NCBI GenBank assembly: GCA_963715745.1
Contig: OY970271.1
Span: forward strand, 2,542,001-2,606,000
Direction: 5' to 3'
Source: CAWGJF01 sp963715745
Lineage (GTDB): Bacteria > Bacteroidota > Ignavibacteria > Ignavibacteriales > Ignavibacteriaceae
DNA length: 64,000 nt
Below are positions 37,692 to 45,462 of the stretch, in pieces. The notes beneath the pieces were generated by a model that saw only the letters and a list, made by a program, of their open reading frames with translations, was not told the DNA's origin and ran no database searches. Each line of letters starts with the position of its first letter. Positions within the stretch are counted from its first letter, which is position 1. The position numbers were made by a program, and so were the translations under genes.

Positions 37692-38519
37692 ATGATGACA
37701 AAAATTAAATTAAAAAGATTTTCGGTGTTAATAATAATTTCTCTGCTTTTTTGTTTTCAGGCCTGTAAAGATGTTGTTAATCCCGAAGATAGTGCTCCAA
37801 CTGTTCCTCCTACAAACACAATGGTAATGGATTTTACAGAATTCCCGGATACATCTACAATCGGACCTTTTCCTAAAAATTCAGTTGCTACATATCAGAA
37901 TTGGGGATGGGCTGCTTTAAACGTTCATTACTGGAATTCATTAGTTACAGTTACTCTTGCAATTCCGGTAGCAGCATTTGCAGAAGCATTTAATCATCAA
38001 CCTGTTTTACAGAGTGATGGTTCCTGGCTTTGGTCATACAACTTCAATGCAGTCGGCGTTTTGCATACCGCAAAACTTTATGGTAAACCAAATGCTGATG
38101 GTGTAGATTGGAGAATGCTGCTAACGAAAACAGGAGAATATACAGACTTTGAATGGTTCACCGGTACTTCAAATCTTCCGGCAACTGAAGGAACCTGGAC
38201 TTTGAATATGGACCCCGCAGATCCTAAACCGTTTATATTTATTGAATGGGAGAGAAATGTAGAACAAAACACGGCACTCGTAAAATACACAAATATAATT
38301 CCATCTGATCCTGATAATGGTTCGTATATACAATATGGGAAAACTACTGATGTTACCTACAACCGTTTTTATAAAATCTGGAGTCAGAAAAATTCAAACT
38401 TAACAGACATAGTTTGGAATTATGAAAATCATTTTGGTAGCGTTAATGATCCTCTTCATTTTGGAAACCCGGATCAGCATTGCTGGGATGAATTGCTGAT
38501 GGATACCGATTGTCAATAA
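37692..38519 (+). CDS. Lipoprotein of unknown function
   Basis: 275 residues with a lipoprotein signal (CFQACKD, Cys about 25). The mature part is rich in aromatic residues and strands (WGWAALNVHYWNS, SWLWSYNF, DFEWFTG), without a family I recognise; it looks like a secreted beta-sandwich. Translation starts at the first of two adjacent ATGs behind an AAGGAG site. It has its own promoter region (37490-37691, AT-rich, nothing else seen there) and a strong terminator, so it is a single-gene unit. Confidence 0.75.
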   Translation: MMTKIKLKRFSVLIIISLLFCFQACKDVVNPEDSAPTVPPTNTMVMDFTEFPDTSTIGPFPKNSVATYQNWGWAALNVHYWNSLVTVTLAIPVAAFAEAFNHQPVLQSDGSWLWSYNFNAVGVLHTAKLYGKPNADGVDWRMLLTKTGEYTDFEWFTGTSNLPATEGTWTLNMDPADPKPFIFIEWERNVEQNTALVKYTNIIPSDPDNGSYIQYGKTTDVTYNRFYKIWSQKNSNLTDIVWNYENHFGSVNDPLHFGNPDQHCWDELLMDTDCQ

Positions 38520-38547
38520 ACCCACTTATTATAGTTAAAATATTTTG

Positions 38548-38582
38548 AAAAGGATAACAATTTATTTGTTATCCTTTTTTAT
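38548..38582. terminator. Bidirectional rho-independent terminator
   Basis: A perfect 12-bp stem, AAAAGGATAACA (38548-38559) with TGTTATCCTTTT (38567-38578), 7-base loop, then T-rich on the plus strand. It ends the unknown lipoprotein gene; the A-rich left side (minus-strand T tract) means it may also stop the cytochrome transcript coming the other way, whose stop is at 38583. Confidence 0.85.
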
Positions 38583-38882
38583 TTAATAGGATAGTTCATC
38601 TTTTAAAGTATCATTATTTATTTTTTCTGATATCCAGCTAAGAATTAAAGTTTTCTCTTTTTCAGATAGCTTTGCTTTACTTTTCATAGGTATTAAAATC
38701 GAATCCCATTTAGATTTAGTGAATTCAGTTGGATTATGATATTTATGACACCCGTTGCATTTAGAAACAAACAAATTTCTTCCCTCAGGAAATTTAGTTG
38801 GTTCATTCATATCAACCAGATATCCGGTACTGCAAGAAAAGATTATAATAAAAAGGATTAAAACTGAAATGCTAATTTTCAT
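38583..38882 (-). CDS. Small c-type cytochrome lipoprotein
   Basis: 99 residues. Lipobox IIFSCST (Cys about 17), then one haem-binding CNGCH (C-x2-C-H, about residue 43) in the mature part, with a possible distal Met in ILIPMKSKAKLSEKE. Predicted to be a membrane-anchored electron carrier in the periplasm. It overlaps the barrel protein gene by 1 base and probably works with it. The redox partner is not identifiable. Confidence 0.8.
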   Translation of the reverse strand: MKISISVLILFIIIFSCSTGYLVDMNEPTKFPEGRNLFVSKCNGCHKYHNPTEFTKSKWDSILIPMKSKAKLSEKEKTLILSWISEKINNDTLKDELSY

Positions 38883-39667
38883 TATAATTCTACACCAACA
38901 ATTGTTCTGAATTCATATTGTTCATGATGAGCTAGGTCTAAATTGTTTTTTGTGGAAGGGCTTCCTGCAACCTGTGCAAGAAAATTAAATGTAAGATAAA
39001 AACTACTCCCCTGGAAATTAAATGATGGACCGATAAATGTTGCATTGCTTTCTTCCTCTTCATAAATATCTTCAAAAATTCTGTGGTGCCTGAATTCTAC
39101 TCCCAGGGCAATAACCGGCGTTACTTCATACATCACTCCACCGGTTAATTCAAAAACAGATTCATTTTCACTTTCAATTAATTCTCTTTCTATTTCTGAA
39201 TTAATATTTAATGTTGTTACAAAATGTTCAAATCTGCGGGAAAGAATTAATTTAGATTCATATTCAAGCTCATCTCCACCATAAGCAAATTCAAAATAGA
39301 GCGCAGGATCTATAAAAATTTCTCCGGGATTAGTTAAACGATATCTTAGTTCAAGTGAAGTGGAAGAAAAACCAAATGGTTTGGAGTTGAATGAATTTTG
39401 CTGTGAAGTGACCTGGTCAAAATTAAAATACAATGATGTAGAAAGCCTGTCAGTTACGCCATATTCAAATTCAAATCTCGGTTGAAACCTGTAATAGTAT
39501 CCCATATCCTTTCCGATTCTACCTGTATTCCATACTTCAAGTTCAAAGCCACCGGCTGGTAAAGTGTAAGCGAGATAGGATCTTCCAAAATATCTTCTGT
39601 CAGCTAAAGAATTACTAATTGAAAGTAAAATAATAATAAAAATGATGAATAAAGTTAATTTTTGCAC
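38882..39667 (-). CDS. Outer-membrane beta-barrel-like protein
   Basis: 261 residues. Signal peptide (1-22, ending NSLADRR), then alternating polar/aromatic strands (RFQPRFEFEYGVTDRLSTSL, SLELRYRL, EVTPVIALGVEFRHHR) typical of an outer-membrane barrel and a terminal VGVEL. No named family. First gene of a two-gene unit with the small cytochrome c, which suggests a link to extracytoplasmic electron transfer, but only by context. Confidence 0.75.
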   Translation of the reverse strand: MQKLTLFIIFIIILLSISNSLADRRYFGRSYLAYTLPAGGFELEVWNTGRIGKDMGYYYRFQPRFEFEYGVTDRLSTSLYFNFDQVTSQQNSFNSKPFGFSSTSLELRYRLTNPGEIFIDPALYFEFAYGGDELEYESKLILSRRFEHFVTTLNINSEIERELIESENESVFELTGGVMYEVTPVIALGVEFRHHRIFEDIYEEEESNATFIGPSFNFQGSSFYLTFNFLAQVAGSPSTKNNLDLAHHEQYEFRTIVGVEL

Positions 39668-39858
39668 TCTATGCTCCTTTTGTTATTTGAGAATAAATAA
39701 GATTATTATTATTAAGATTAAATCTAAATATATATAATAAAATATCAAATATTATTTTTTAGAATAATGAATGGAGTTAATAATGTATTATTAACGTTGA
39801 TGTATTTGAGGTGAAATGTACCAAAGAAAATATTATGAAATAATTTTGAACATTGATT

Positions 39859-39924
39859 TTATAATTGTTTCAGTCCTTCATTATTTAAAAATGCTTCTGC
39901 CCTGCTTCTTGCATTTAAGTTCAA
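39859..39924 (-). pseudogene. Possible remnant of a LuxR-type HTH C-terminus
   Basis: Minus-strand translation gives LNLNARSRAEAFLNNEGLKQL-stop (given here in two halves: LNLNARSRAEAF, LNNEGLKQL), which resembles the last helices of LuxR/NarL HTH domains (KLNARSRAEA-type ending). An in-frame stop precedes it directly, so only about 21 codons survive. It lies in the 291-base gene-free stretch 39668-39958 before smpB; nothing else is seen there. Confidence 0.3.
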
Positions 39925-39958
39925 TTAAGGTAATTTTTGTTTTTGATTTTTTGAGAAT

Positions 39959-40417
39959 ATGCCAGACAAGGAACAAGAGAAAAACATAACTGTAAACCGC
40001 AAAGCACGTCACGAATATGCAATCATTCAAACTTATGAAGCTGGAATTGTTTTAGTTGGTACAGAAGTTAAATCGTTACGACAAGGGAAAGCTAATCTTG
40101 TTGATAGCTACGGTAAGATAAAAAATGGTGAGGTGTGGCTTATTGGTGCTCACATAAATGAGTATACTCAGGGAAATATTAACAATCACGATCCGATAAG
40201 AGACAGGAAGCTACTTTTAAATAAAAGTGAAATCAGAAAATTAATTGGTGGAATTAATGAAAAAGGATTAACATTAATTCCTCTTAGATTATATTTTAAG
40301 AACGGAAAAGTGAAAATTGAACTGGCTTTGGCAAAAGGTAAAAAAGTTTATGATAAACGAAGAGATATTGCCAAAAAAGATTTTGAAAGAGAACAGGAAA
40401 GAAGAATTAAGTACTAA
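39959..40417 (+). CDS. smpB: SsrA-binding protein
   Basis: 152 residues. Motifs VNRKARHEYAI, GTEVKSLRQGKANLVDSY and the basic C-terminal tail KGKKVYDKRRDIAKKDFERE, which inserts into the mRNA channel. Needed for tmRNA trans-translation to rescue stalled ribosomes. The ssrA gene itself is not in the window. Confidence 0.95.
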   Translation: MPDKEQEKNITVNRKARHEYAIIQTYEAGIVLVGTEVKSLRQGKANLVDSYGKIKNGEVWLIGAHINEYTQGNINNHDPIRDRKLLLNKSEIRKLIGGINEKGLTLIPLRLYFKNGKVKIELALAKGKKVYDKRRDIAKKDFEREQERRIKY

Positions 40418-40450
40418 CTTAATAACATCTTTACTAGTCCTGATTTATTG

Positions 40451-40502
40451 GGAAGATGCAATCTGTTTGCCGAAAGATTGCTTCACTTCGTTCGCAATGA
40501 CA
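40451..40502. repeat. Short hairpin-forming intergenic repeat (REP/MITE-like)
   Basis: GCAATCT (40458-40464) pairs with AGATTGC (40475-40481), and ATTGC (40477-40481) can pair with GCAAT (40494-40498). The TTGCTTCACTTCGTTCGCAATGAC-like text (read in parts) resembles short palindromic repeats scattered in many bacterial genomes. Only one copy is in the window, so repeat status is an inference. Confidence 0.3.
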
Positions 40503-40515
40503 TTACAATAATAAA

Positions 40516-41739
40516 ATGACAAAATTAAAATTTCCTCCTATTGCAGAACAAATGGACCTCATAAAAAGAGGTGCAAGCGAAATAATTCCCGAAAATGAAT
40601 TAATCAAAAAGTTAGAAAAATCCTTTAAAGAAAACAAACCGCTAAATATAAAACTTGGATGTGATCCTTCCCGTCCTGATCTGCATATCGGTCATTCGGT
40701 TGTGCTTCGTAAGCTGGCACAGTTTCAATCACTCGGACACCGGGCAATATTAATTGTTGGCGATTTTACAGGAATGATTGGCGATCCTTCAGGAAGAAAT
40801 GCAACCCGCCCTGCTCTTTCTCTAAAAGAAACCAGAATTAATGGCGAATCGTATTTCGAGCAGGCTTCAAAAATTCTTGATAAACAAAAAACAAAAATAG
40901 TTTATAACTCGGAATGGCTTAGCAAAATGAGCTTTGAAGATGTTATAAAACTGGCGAGCAAATACACCGTAGCAAGGATGATTGAACGTGATGATTTCAC
41001 AAAAAGATTTAAAGCCGGTGAACCAATCAGCATTCACGAGTTCCTATACCCTCTCGCCCAGGCAATGGATTCTGTGGCTATAAACAGTGATGTTGAACTT
41101 GGAGGTACAGATCAAAAATTTAATCTACTGGTAGGACGAGATATTCAAAGAGAACAGGGACAAGAACCGCAGGTTATTTTAACAATGCCTCTGCTTGTTG
41201 GAACTGACGGCGTTGAAAAGATGAGTAAATCTTATGATAATTATATCGGCATTTCAGATTCACCTAAAGAAATGTTTGGCAGAACTCTATCAATTCCTGA
41301 TAATCTGATTTATATTTATTTTGAACTTGCCTCTGATGTTTCTTCATCGGAATTGGAAGAAATAAAAAAACAGCTTGAAGATAAAAATGTTAATCCGCGT
41401 GATATTAAAAGAAGACTTGCAAAGACTTTTATAAAAATGTATCACAATGCTGAAGACGCTCAAAAAGCTGAAGAAGAATTCGATCAGATATTTGTTAAAA
41501 AAGAAGTGCCGGGCAATATTCCTGAACTTAAAATAGATACAACTGACAGGATTAATATTCTTGATCTGATATTAAAAGCTAACTTCGCTCCAACAAAATC
41601 CGAAGCTAAAAGATTAGTAATTCAGGGTGGAGTTTCGATTGACGGGGAAAAAATTGAAAAATTCGATGCCGTAATTTCATTAAAAAACAATATGGTGCTA
41701 AAAGTTGGTAAAAGAAAATTTATTAAATTAATTAAGTAA
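40516..41739 (+). CDS. tyrS: Tyrosyl-tRNA synthetase
   Basis: 407 residues, TyrRS of the longer bacterial type. Class I HIGH motif DLHIGHSVVLRK (about residue 52), KMSKS motif as VEKMSKSYDN (about residue 235), and a C-terminal S4 RNA-binding domain (~345-407, SEAKRLVIQGGVSIDGEKI). First gene of a run with the arginine decarboxylase and TerC-type genes, 17 bases before the next start. Confidence 0.95.
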   Translation: MTKLKFPPIAEQMDLIKRGASEIIPENELIKKLEKSFKENKPLNIKLGCDPSRPDLHIGHSVVLRKLAQFQSLGHRAILIVGDFTGMIGDPSGRNATRPALSLKETRINGESYFEQASKILDKQKTKIVYNSEWLSKMSFEDVIKLASKYTVARMIERDDFTKRFKAGEPISIHEFLYPLAQAMDSVAINSDVELGGTDQKFNLLVGRDIQREQGQEPQVILTMPLLVGTDGVEKMSKSYDNYIGISDSPKEMFGRTLSIPDNLIYIYFELASDVSSSELEEIKKQLEDKNVNPRDIKRRLAKTFIKMYHNAEDAQKAEEEFDQIFVKKEVPGNIPELKIDTTDRINILDLILKANFAPTKSEAKRLVIQGGVSIDGEKIEKFDAVISLKNNMVLKVGKRKFIKLIK

Positions 41740-41756
41740 ATAAAGGAGAGAATAAA

Positions 41757-42302
41757 TTGTACAGGCCTACAAAAATATTTTTCACAAAGGGTGTTGGACG
41801 AAGCAAAGAATATTTAACTTCTTTTGAATCAGCTTTACGGATGGCAAGAATTGAGATGTGCAATCTTGTTTCGGTAAGCAGTATTTTCCCTACAAACTGC
41901 AAAAGAATTACAGTTGATGAAGGAATGAAAGAAATTGAACCCGGACAAATTGTACACGCTGTAATTGCAAGAAATGCAACCAATGAACCAAACAGATTAA
42001 TTGCTGCTTCACTCGGAGTTGCATTACCGACAGATAAAAATGCCTATGGGTATTTATCCGAACATCATCCTTTTGGTCAGACAGAGAAAGTCGCGGGTGA
42101 ATACGCAGAAGATCTTGCAGCAACAATGCTGGCTACAACTCTTGGAATTGAATTTAATGCAGATGTTGACTGGAACGAAAGAGAAGACCAGTATAAAATG
42201 TCTGGCAAAATAGTTCGTACATTTAATATTACACAATCTGCACAGGGTGATAAAAACGGACTATGGACAACAGTAATCGCTGCAGCAATTCTACTACCAT
42301 AA
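41757..42302 (+). CDS. pdaD: Pyruvoyl-dependent arginine decarboxylase
   Basis: 181 residues. The self-cleavage site NLVSVSSIFP places the Ser-Ser bond at about residues 41/42, where the pyruvoyl group forms. GMKEIEPGQIVHAV, YLSEHHPFGQ and EYAEDLAATMLA also match archaeal and bacterial PvlArgDC. It makes agmatine for polyamines or acid resistance. The start is a TTG (41757-41759), supported by AAAGGAG 8 bases upstream and by the family N-terminus. Confidence 0.9.
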   Translation: MYRPTKIFFTKGVGRSKEYLTSFESALRMARIEMCNLVSVSSIFPTNCKRITVDEGMKEIEPGQIVHAVIARNATNEPNRLIAASLGVALPTDKNAYGYLSEHHPFGQTEKVAGEYAEDLAATMLATTLGIEFNADVDWNEREDQYKMSGKIVRTFNITQSAQGDKNGLWTTVIAAAILLP

Positions 42303-42314
42303 AATCTGATTTAT

Positions 42315-43235
42315 GTGCAAAGAGAATTAATTGATTGGATTGTATTCTGGGTTATTGTCGCTATCCTGTTTTTTATTGATCTTTATCTGAGCGAACGCCG
42401 TAATGAAAAGATATCACTAAAATCCAGCTTAGTCTGGAGTACAATCTGGACTGTTGTTGCCCTGCTGTTTAATGTTTTTATTTATTATAACCTCGGCAAA
42501 GCAAAAGCAATTGAATTCCTGACAGGCTATATTATCGAAAGAACTTTATCTTTCGATAACCTTTTCGTATTCCTCCTCATCTTTGAAGTAATGCACATAA
42601 AACCTGTGAATCAGCCACATGTTTTAAAATGGGGAATCCTTAGTGCAATTGTTTTCAGAATAATATTTATTGTAGCTGGCGTTGGTTTAGTAAACCTGTT
42701 TGAGCCGGTAATTTATGTGTTTGGATTGATTCTACTCTATGCTGCCTACAAAATGGCATTCGGCGGCGAACAAAAGATTGATGTGGAACATAACTGGCTT
42801 GTAAGACTGGCAAAGCGGTATATGAATTTTGATTCAGATTACAGCGGGAAAAAATTTTTTATTACTAAGGAAGGGAAAAAATTTGCGACTACAATATTTC
42901 TCACTTTTCTTTTGATAGAATCTTCTGATATTGTATTTGCAGTTGATTCAATTCCTGCAATAATTGCAATTACAAAAGATACTTTTATAATTATTTCTTC
43001 GAACATTTTTGCAATACTCGGTTTGCGGGCTCTATACTTTGCGCTCGCTGCACTTGTGGATATTTTCGTTTACTTAAAATATGGGGTGGCAATAATTTTA
43101 TTTTATGTGGGCGTTAAGATGCTTACTTCCGATTTCTTTCACATTCCGACTGATTATTCCTTAATAATTATTCTTGTTATACTAACGTTTTCGGTTCTAT
43201 TATCTTTAATTCACAAAAAGAAAAGTAAAGATTAA
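42315..43235 (+). CDS. TerC/Alx-family integral membrane protein
   Basis: 306 residues, about eight to nine transmembrane segments. Family signatures: ERTLSFDNLFVFLLIF (about residue 78) and LIESSDIVFAVDSIPAI (about residue 200), each with the conserved membrane Asp residues. Members export Mn2+ (MntP-like/Alx role) or are linked to tellurium resistance. The frame requires GTG at 42315-42317; an ATG at 42313 is out of frame. No riboswitch of the yybP-ykoY type was seen upstream. Confidence 0.88.
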   Translation: MQRELIDWIVFWVIVAILFFIDLYLSERRNEKISLKSSLVWSTIWTVVALLFNVFIYYNLGKAKAIEFLTGYIIERTLSFDNLFVFLLIFEVMHIKPVNQPHVLKWGILSAIVFRIIFIVAGVGLVNLFEPVIYVFGLILLYAAYKMAFGGEQKIDVEHNWLVRLAKRYMNFDSDYSGKKFFITKEGKKFATTIFLTFLLIESSDIVFAVDSIPAIIAITKDTFIIISSNIFAILGLRALYFALAALVDIFVYLKYGVAIILFYVGVKMLTSDFFHIPTDYSLIIILVILTFSVLLSLIHKKKSKD

Positions 43236-43256
43236 AAGAAAGAAAAAGTGCTGTAA

Positions 43257-43514
43257 CTATTTTTTATAAACATCTTTTCTATGCTTAATTCTGTATATCA
43301 TCACTCTCTGCGTCTTATCATCAATTTCATAAAGAACCCTATACTTTCCTGAACGTATTCTATATCCTTCTTTATCAGTCAACTTTTGCACTCCAACAGG
43401 ACGCGGTTCATTGCTTAATTGAGATATATGAGTGAGTACTTTTTTAACTTCTTTGTCCGGCAAGCTGTCGAGATCTTTAGCTGCAGGTGGTTTAATTAGT
43501 ATTTTATAAGCCAC
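43257..43514 (-). CDS. RelE/ParE-family toxin
   Basis: 85 residues, full length for the family. AAKDLDSLPDKEVKKVL at the N-terminus and the core IRSGKYRVLYEIDDKTQRVMI, read as IRSGKYRVLYEID then RVMIYRIKHRKDVY, carry the usual RelE basic residues. Predicted mRNA interferase inhibited by the protein encoded directly upstream, which overlaps it by 11 bases. Confidence 0.88.
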   Translation of the reverse strand: MAYKILIKPPAAKDLDSLPDKEVKKVLTHISQLSNEPRPVGVQKLTDKEGYRIRSGKYRVLYEIDDKTQRVMIYRIKHRKDVYKK

Positions 43515-43689
43515 GCTTTTTCAGATATTGTTCAATGCTTGTACTTTTCCCCCGGGTTTTTTTTGCTTTTTCCAGATCCGAAATATCCTCCAGCAATTCG
43601 ATTGTGTCACTTAATACAGGATTTTTTTTTAGCATTTCCCAATCTTTGTGAATAATCTTAACGTGTTTCTTAGTTTTTATAATTGTCAT
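43504..43689 (-). CDS. Cognate antitoxin of the RelE-type module
   Basis: 61 residues. N-terminal strand-like MTIIKTKKHVKIIHKDWE and a helical, charged C-terminus ending STSIEQYLKKRGL, as in small Phd/RelB-like antitoxins with SIEQYLKKRG tails. Assigned by size, the overlap with the toxin gene and this tail. It lies upstream of the toxin, the usual order. Upstream 43690-43850 holds nothing recognisable. Confidence 0.75.
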   Translation of the reverse strand: MTIIKTKKHVKIIHKDWEMLKKNPVLSDTIELLEDISDLEKAKKTRGKSTSIEQYLKKRGL

Positions 43690-43850
43690 TTCTTTGATTC
43701 TTATAAATTGTTAATCATTTATTGAATTTAAAAGTAAACTCATTTATCGTAACTATCAACACTTTTTAATGATTAGGTTGCATAAAAATGTAAGTTTGAT
43801 GAAAAGAATTTGACTTAAATCTTAATCTTACTCCTAATCAAACCCTTACT

Positions 43851-44336
43851 CTACTTAAGTATAACCATTTTTTTAGTTTCAACTTGCCAGATTGTTTAAT
43901 TGTGGTGTTATGTTGTTTTGTTTTATTTCTTGTTCTTCATTAGTTGTCCTAGAATGTTGTATATTTTGAATGTTTTTGCGTTTTTTACATCTATTTAAAG
44001 TCAATTTGTGTAGAAGTTGATTAGGTCTTGTATTTCTGTTTCTTGTTCGTCTTGTACGTCTGTTATTGAGAATTCGTATTCTCCGTTGTTGTTTGTGTTT
44101 GTGATTATTGAGTCTATGTTTGGAGTTAGTTGTTTGTACTTTACTTCAACGTTTTCTATTCCTATTGTTGTTGTTCCGCCCGTGATTTTCCCGTGTAGGT
44201 GTGCTTGTCCTGATTGTGCGTATGCTTCTTTTGGGAATATTGCTGCTCCTATTAGTGTTGTTGTTAAAATAAGATTTTTTGGTCTAAAGAAATCTTTAAT
44301 ATAATTCCAAGTATTTTTTATTTTGGATTTGTTCAT
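43851..44336 (-). pseudogene. Decayed T9SS-secreted protein
   Basis: The 5' part (44336-44001, 111 codons) is open: signal region with KEAYAQSG, then a carboxypeptidase-regulatory-like beta domain (GKITGGTTTIGIENVEVKYK, then GEYEFSITDVQ). After a stop the frames change repeatedly but T9SS sorting-domain pieces remain: FKIYNILGQLM (around 43955), NNITPQLNNLAS (around 43900) and ETKKMVILK-stop (43879-43851), in different frames with a short deletion. So at least two frameshifts and one deletion have destroyed it. The open part is unusually rich in Asn/Thr ACA/AAC codons compared with neighbours, suggesting foreign origin. Confidence 0.65.
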
Positions 44337-44458
44337 ATTATTCTCTATATGCTTTGATTTATAAAGTTTACGATAATGTGACCACTACGTAAAGAAACAA
44401 AATATAATAAGTAATAATTAAACTAAATTTTAGAAAAATACTTTCAGGAAGTAAATAT

Positions 44459-44740
44459 TTATTTGTGAGTAAACAAATAACAGAAGTGAATTACAACAGC
44501 AAAAAACAAACCTACAAACATCGGTTCGTTCTCACTCATAAAGGGGACATTTACAAAAATATTTTTTGTAAAATACCAAACAAAATTCGAAAAAACAGTA
44601 ACTATCATTTCAACTAAAATTATTTTAGTTGGTATTTTAAGTTCAAACCTAAGAGGTTTGTAAATAGGATAATAAGCACAGAAAATGGATAAAGTTCTTC
44701 CAGGAATATAGTACGAATGAAACTTACTGATAAAGGCAGG
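44459..44740 (-). pseudogene. 3' fragment of a sodium:solute symporter gene
   Basis: The minus frame ending at stop 44459-44461 reads YIPGRTLSIFCAYYP, KIILVEMIVTVFSNFVWYF and NEPMFVGLFF, aligning with the last ~75 residues of the intact symporter at 45463-46857 (FIPGIILPVVSAYYP, KIILIEMIAAVLSSVFWYF, IEPMLVGL). About half the residues match, so it is the tail of a paralogue and not a recent copy. The 5' ~390 codons are missing and the PIN toxin gene sits where they should be. The rest of 44337-44458 is AT-rich with nothing recognised. Confidence 0.7.
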
Positions 44741-44741
44741 C

Positions 44742-45149
44742 TTATTTGATTTTCAGATATTGATAAAAACTTTTCATGGTTAGAATTTTTATTTCTTTAA
44801 AAGGATGTAATACAAGTAAATCTTGATCTTCTGTTAGAATAAAATCAGCCTTACCACTTACTGCTGCTTCCAGAATAAAATTATCTTTTGCATCTCTGCA
44901 AGCATTAATTGTCACATTACTTTCAACAATTTCAACAGATTTTAAGAACAACATTAAGAATTCAGATATAAGATTTCTATCTATAAAATCAGTGAGTTTA
45001 GGTTTTGCCAGTACTTTTGATATTTCTTCAATTTGACGGGCAGAGGAAATAATCCTTACATCATTTTCTAAAATTTTCTTTACAAAATATTGGAAATCAT
45101 TGTTGATAAAAACGCTTATCCAGATGTTAGTATCAATAAGTATCTTCAT
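44742..45149 (-). CDS. PIN-domain ribonuclease toxin
   Basis: 135 residues. N-terminal KILIDTNIWISVFI with the first acidic residue, AKPKLTDFID, and the C-terminal acidic cluster ACRDAKDNFILEAA (two Asp) and ILTEDQDLL, as in 'putative toxin-antitoxin system toxin component, PIN family'. Likely Mg2+-dependent RNase. The ATG overlaps the antitoxin stop (TAATG), so the pair is coupled. Confidence 0.88.
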   Translation of the reverse strand: MKILIDTNIWISVFINNDFQYFVKKILENDVRIISSARQIEEISKVLAKPKLTDFIDRNLISEFLMLFLKSVEIVESNVTINACRDAKDNFILEAAVSGKADFILTEDQDLLVLHPFKEIKILTMKSFYQYLKIK

Positions 45150-45391
45150 TAAGATTTATTGGAATGATATTTATGCAACTCTTCTCTTACACTCTCAACC
45201 TCCTTCGTAATATCATCAAACGAGATAGGGATTTCATTAAGTGACTTAAAAAATTTTTCAAACCTGTTTTTTAAGGTGAGCTTATCTAAATATTTTGACA
45301 GTTCTATTTTTTCTTCAGTACTGAATTGTGTAATTAAAGATTTAATTTGCTCAAGATCCAAATTCATAGTTGCAGGCATTAAAAACCTCAT
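45149..45391 (-). CDS. Antitoxin partner of the PIN toxin
   Basis: 80 residues from ATG 45389-45391. A start at ATG 45377-45379 (MPATMNLDLEQIK) is better placed relative to the AGG 6 bases before it. Mostly helical and charged (SLITQFSTEEKIELSKYLDKL), without a named fold. Called antitoxin by size, order and overlap with the toxin gene. An AT-rich imperfect inverted repeat near 45393-45420 could be its operator. Confidence 0.65.
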   Translation of the reverse strand: MRFLMPATMNLDLEQIKSLITQFSTEEKIELSKYLDKLTLKNRFEKFFKSLNEIPISFDDITKEVESVREELHKYHSNKS

Positions 45392-45462
45392 ATTATTTAA
45401 TTATTAAATTAATAATAATCATCAAAAAATGAATTATCAATCCAAACGTGAAGTAAACGTGA

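Noticed and set aside
44017..44304. Plus-strand frame of 95 codons
   Set aside because: Antisense to the decayed T9SS gene; its open frame follows from the skewed base composition there.
45393..45425. AT-rich inverted repeat upstream of the PIN-module antitoxin
   Set aside because: Too AT-rich to separate from chance pairing; mentioned only as a possible operator.
43690..45460. Mobile element carrying the toxin-antitoxin island
   Set aside because: No transposase, integrase, terminal inverted repeat or attachment duplication was found.
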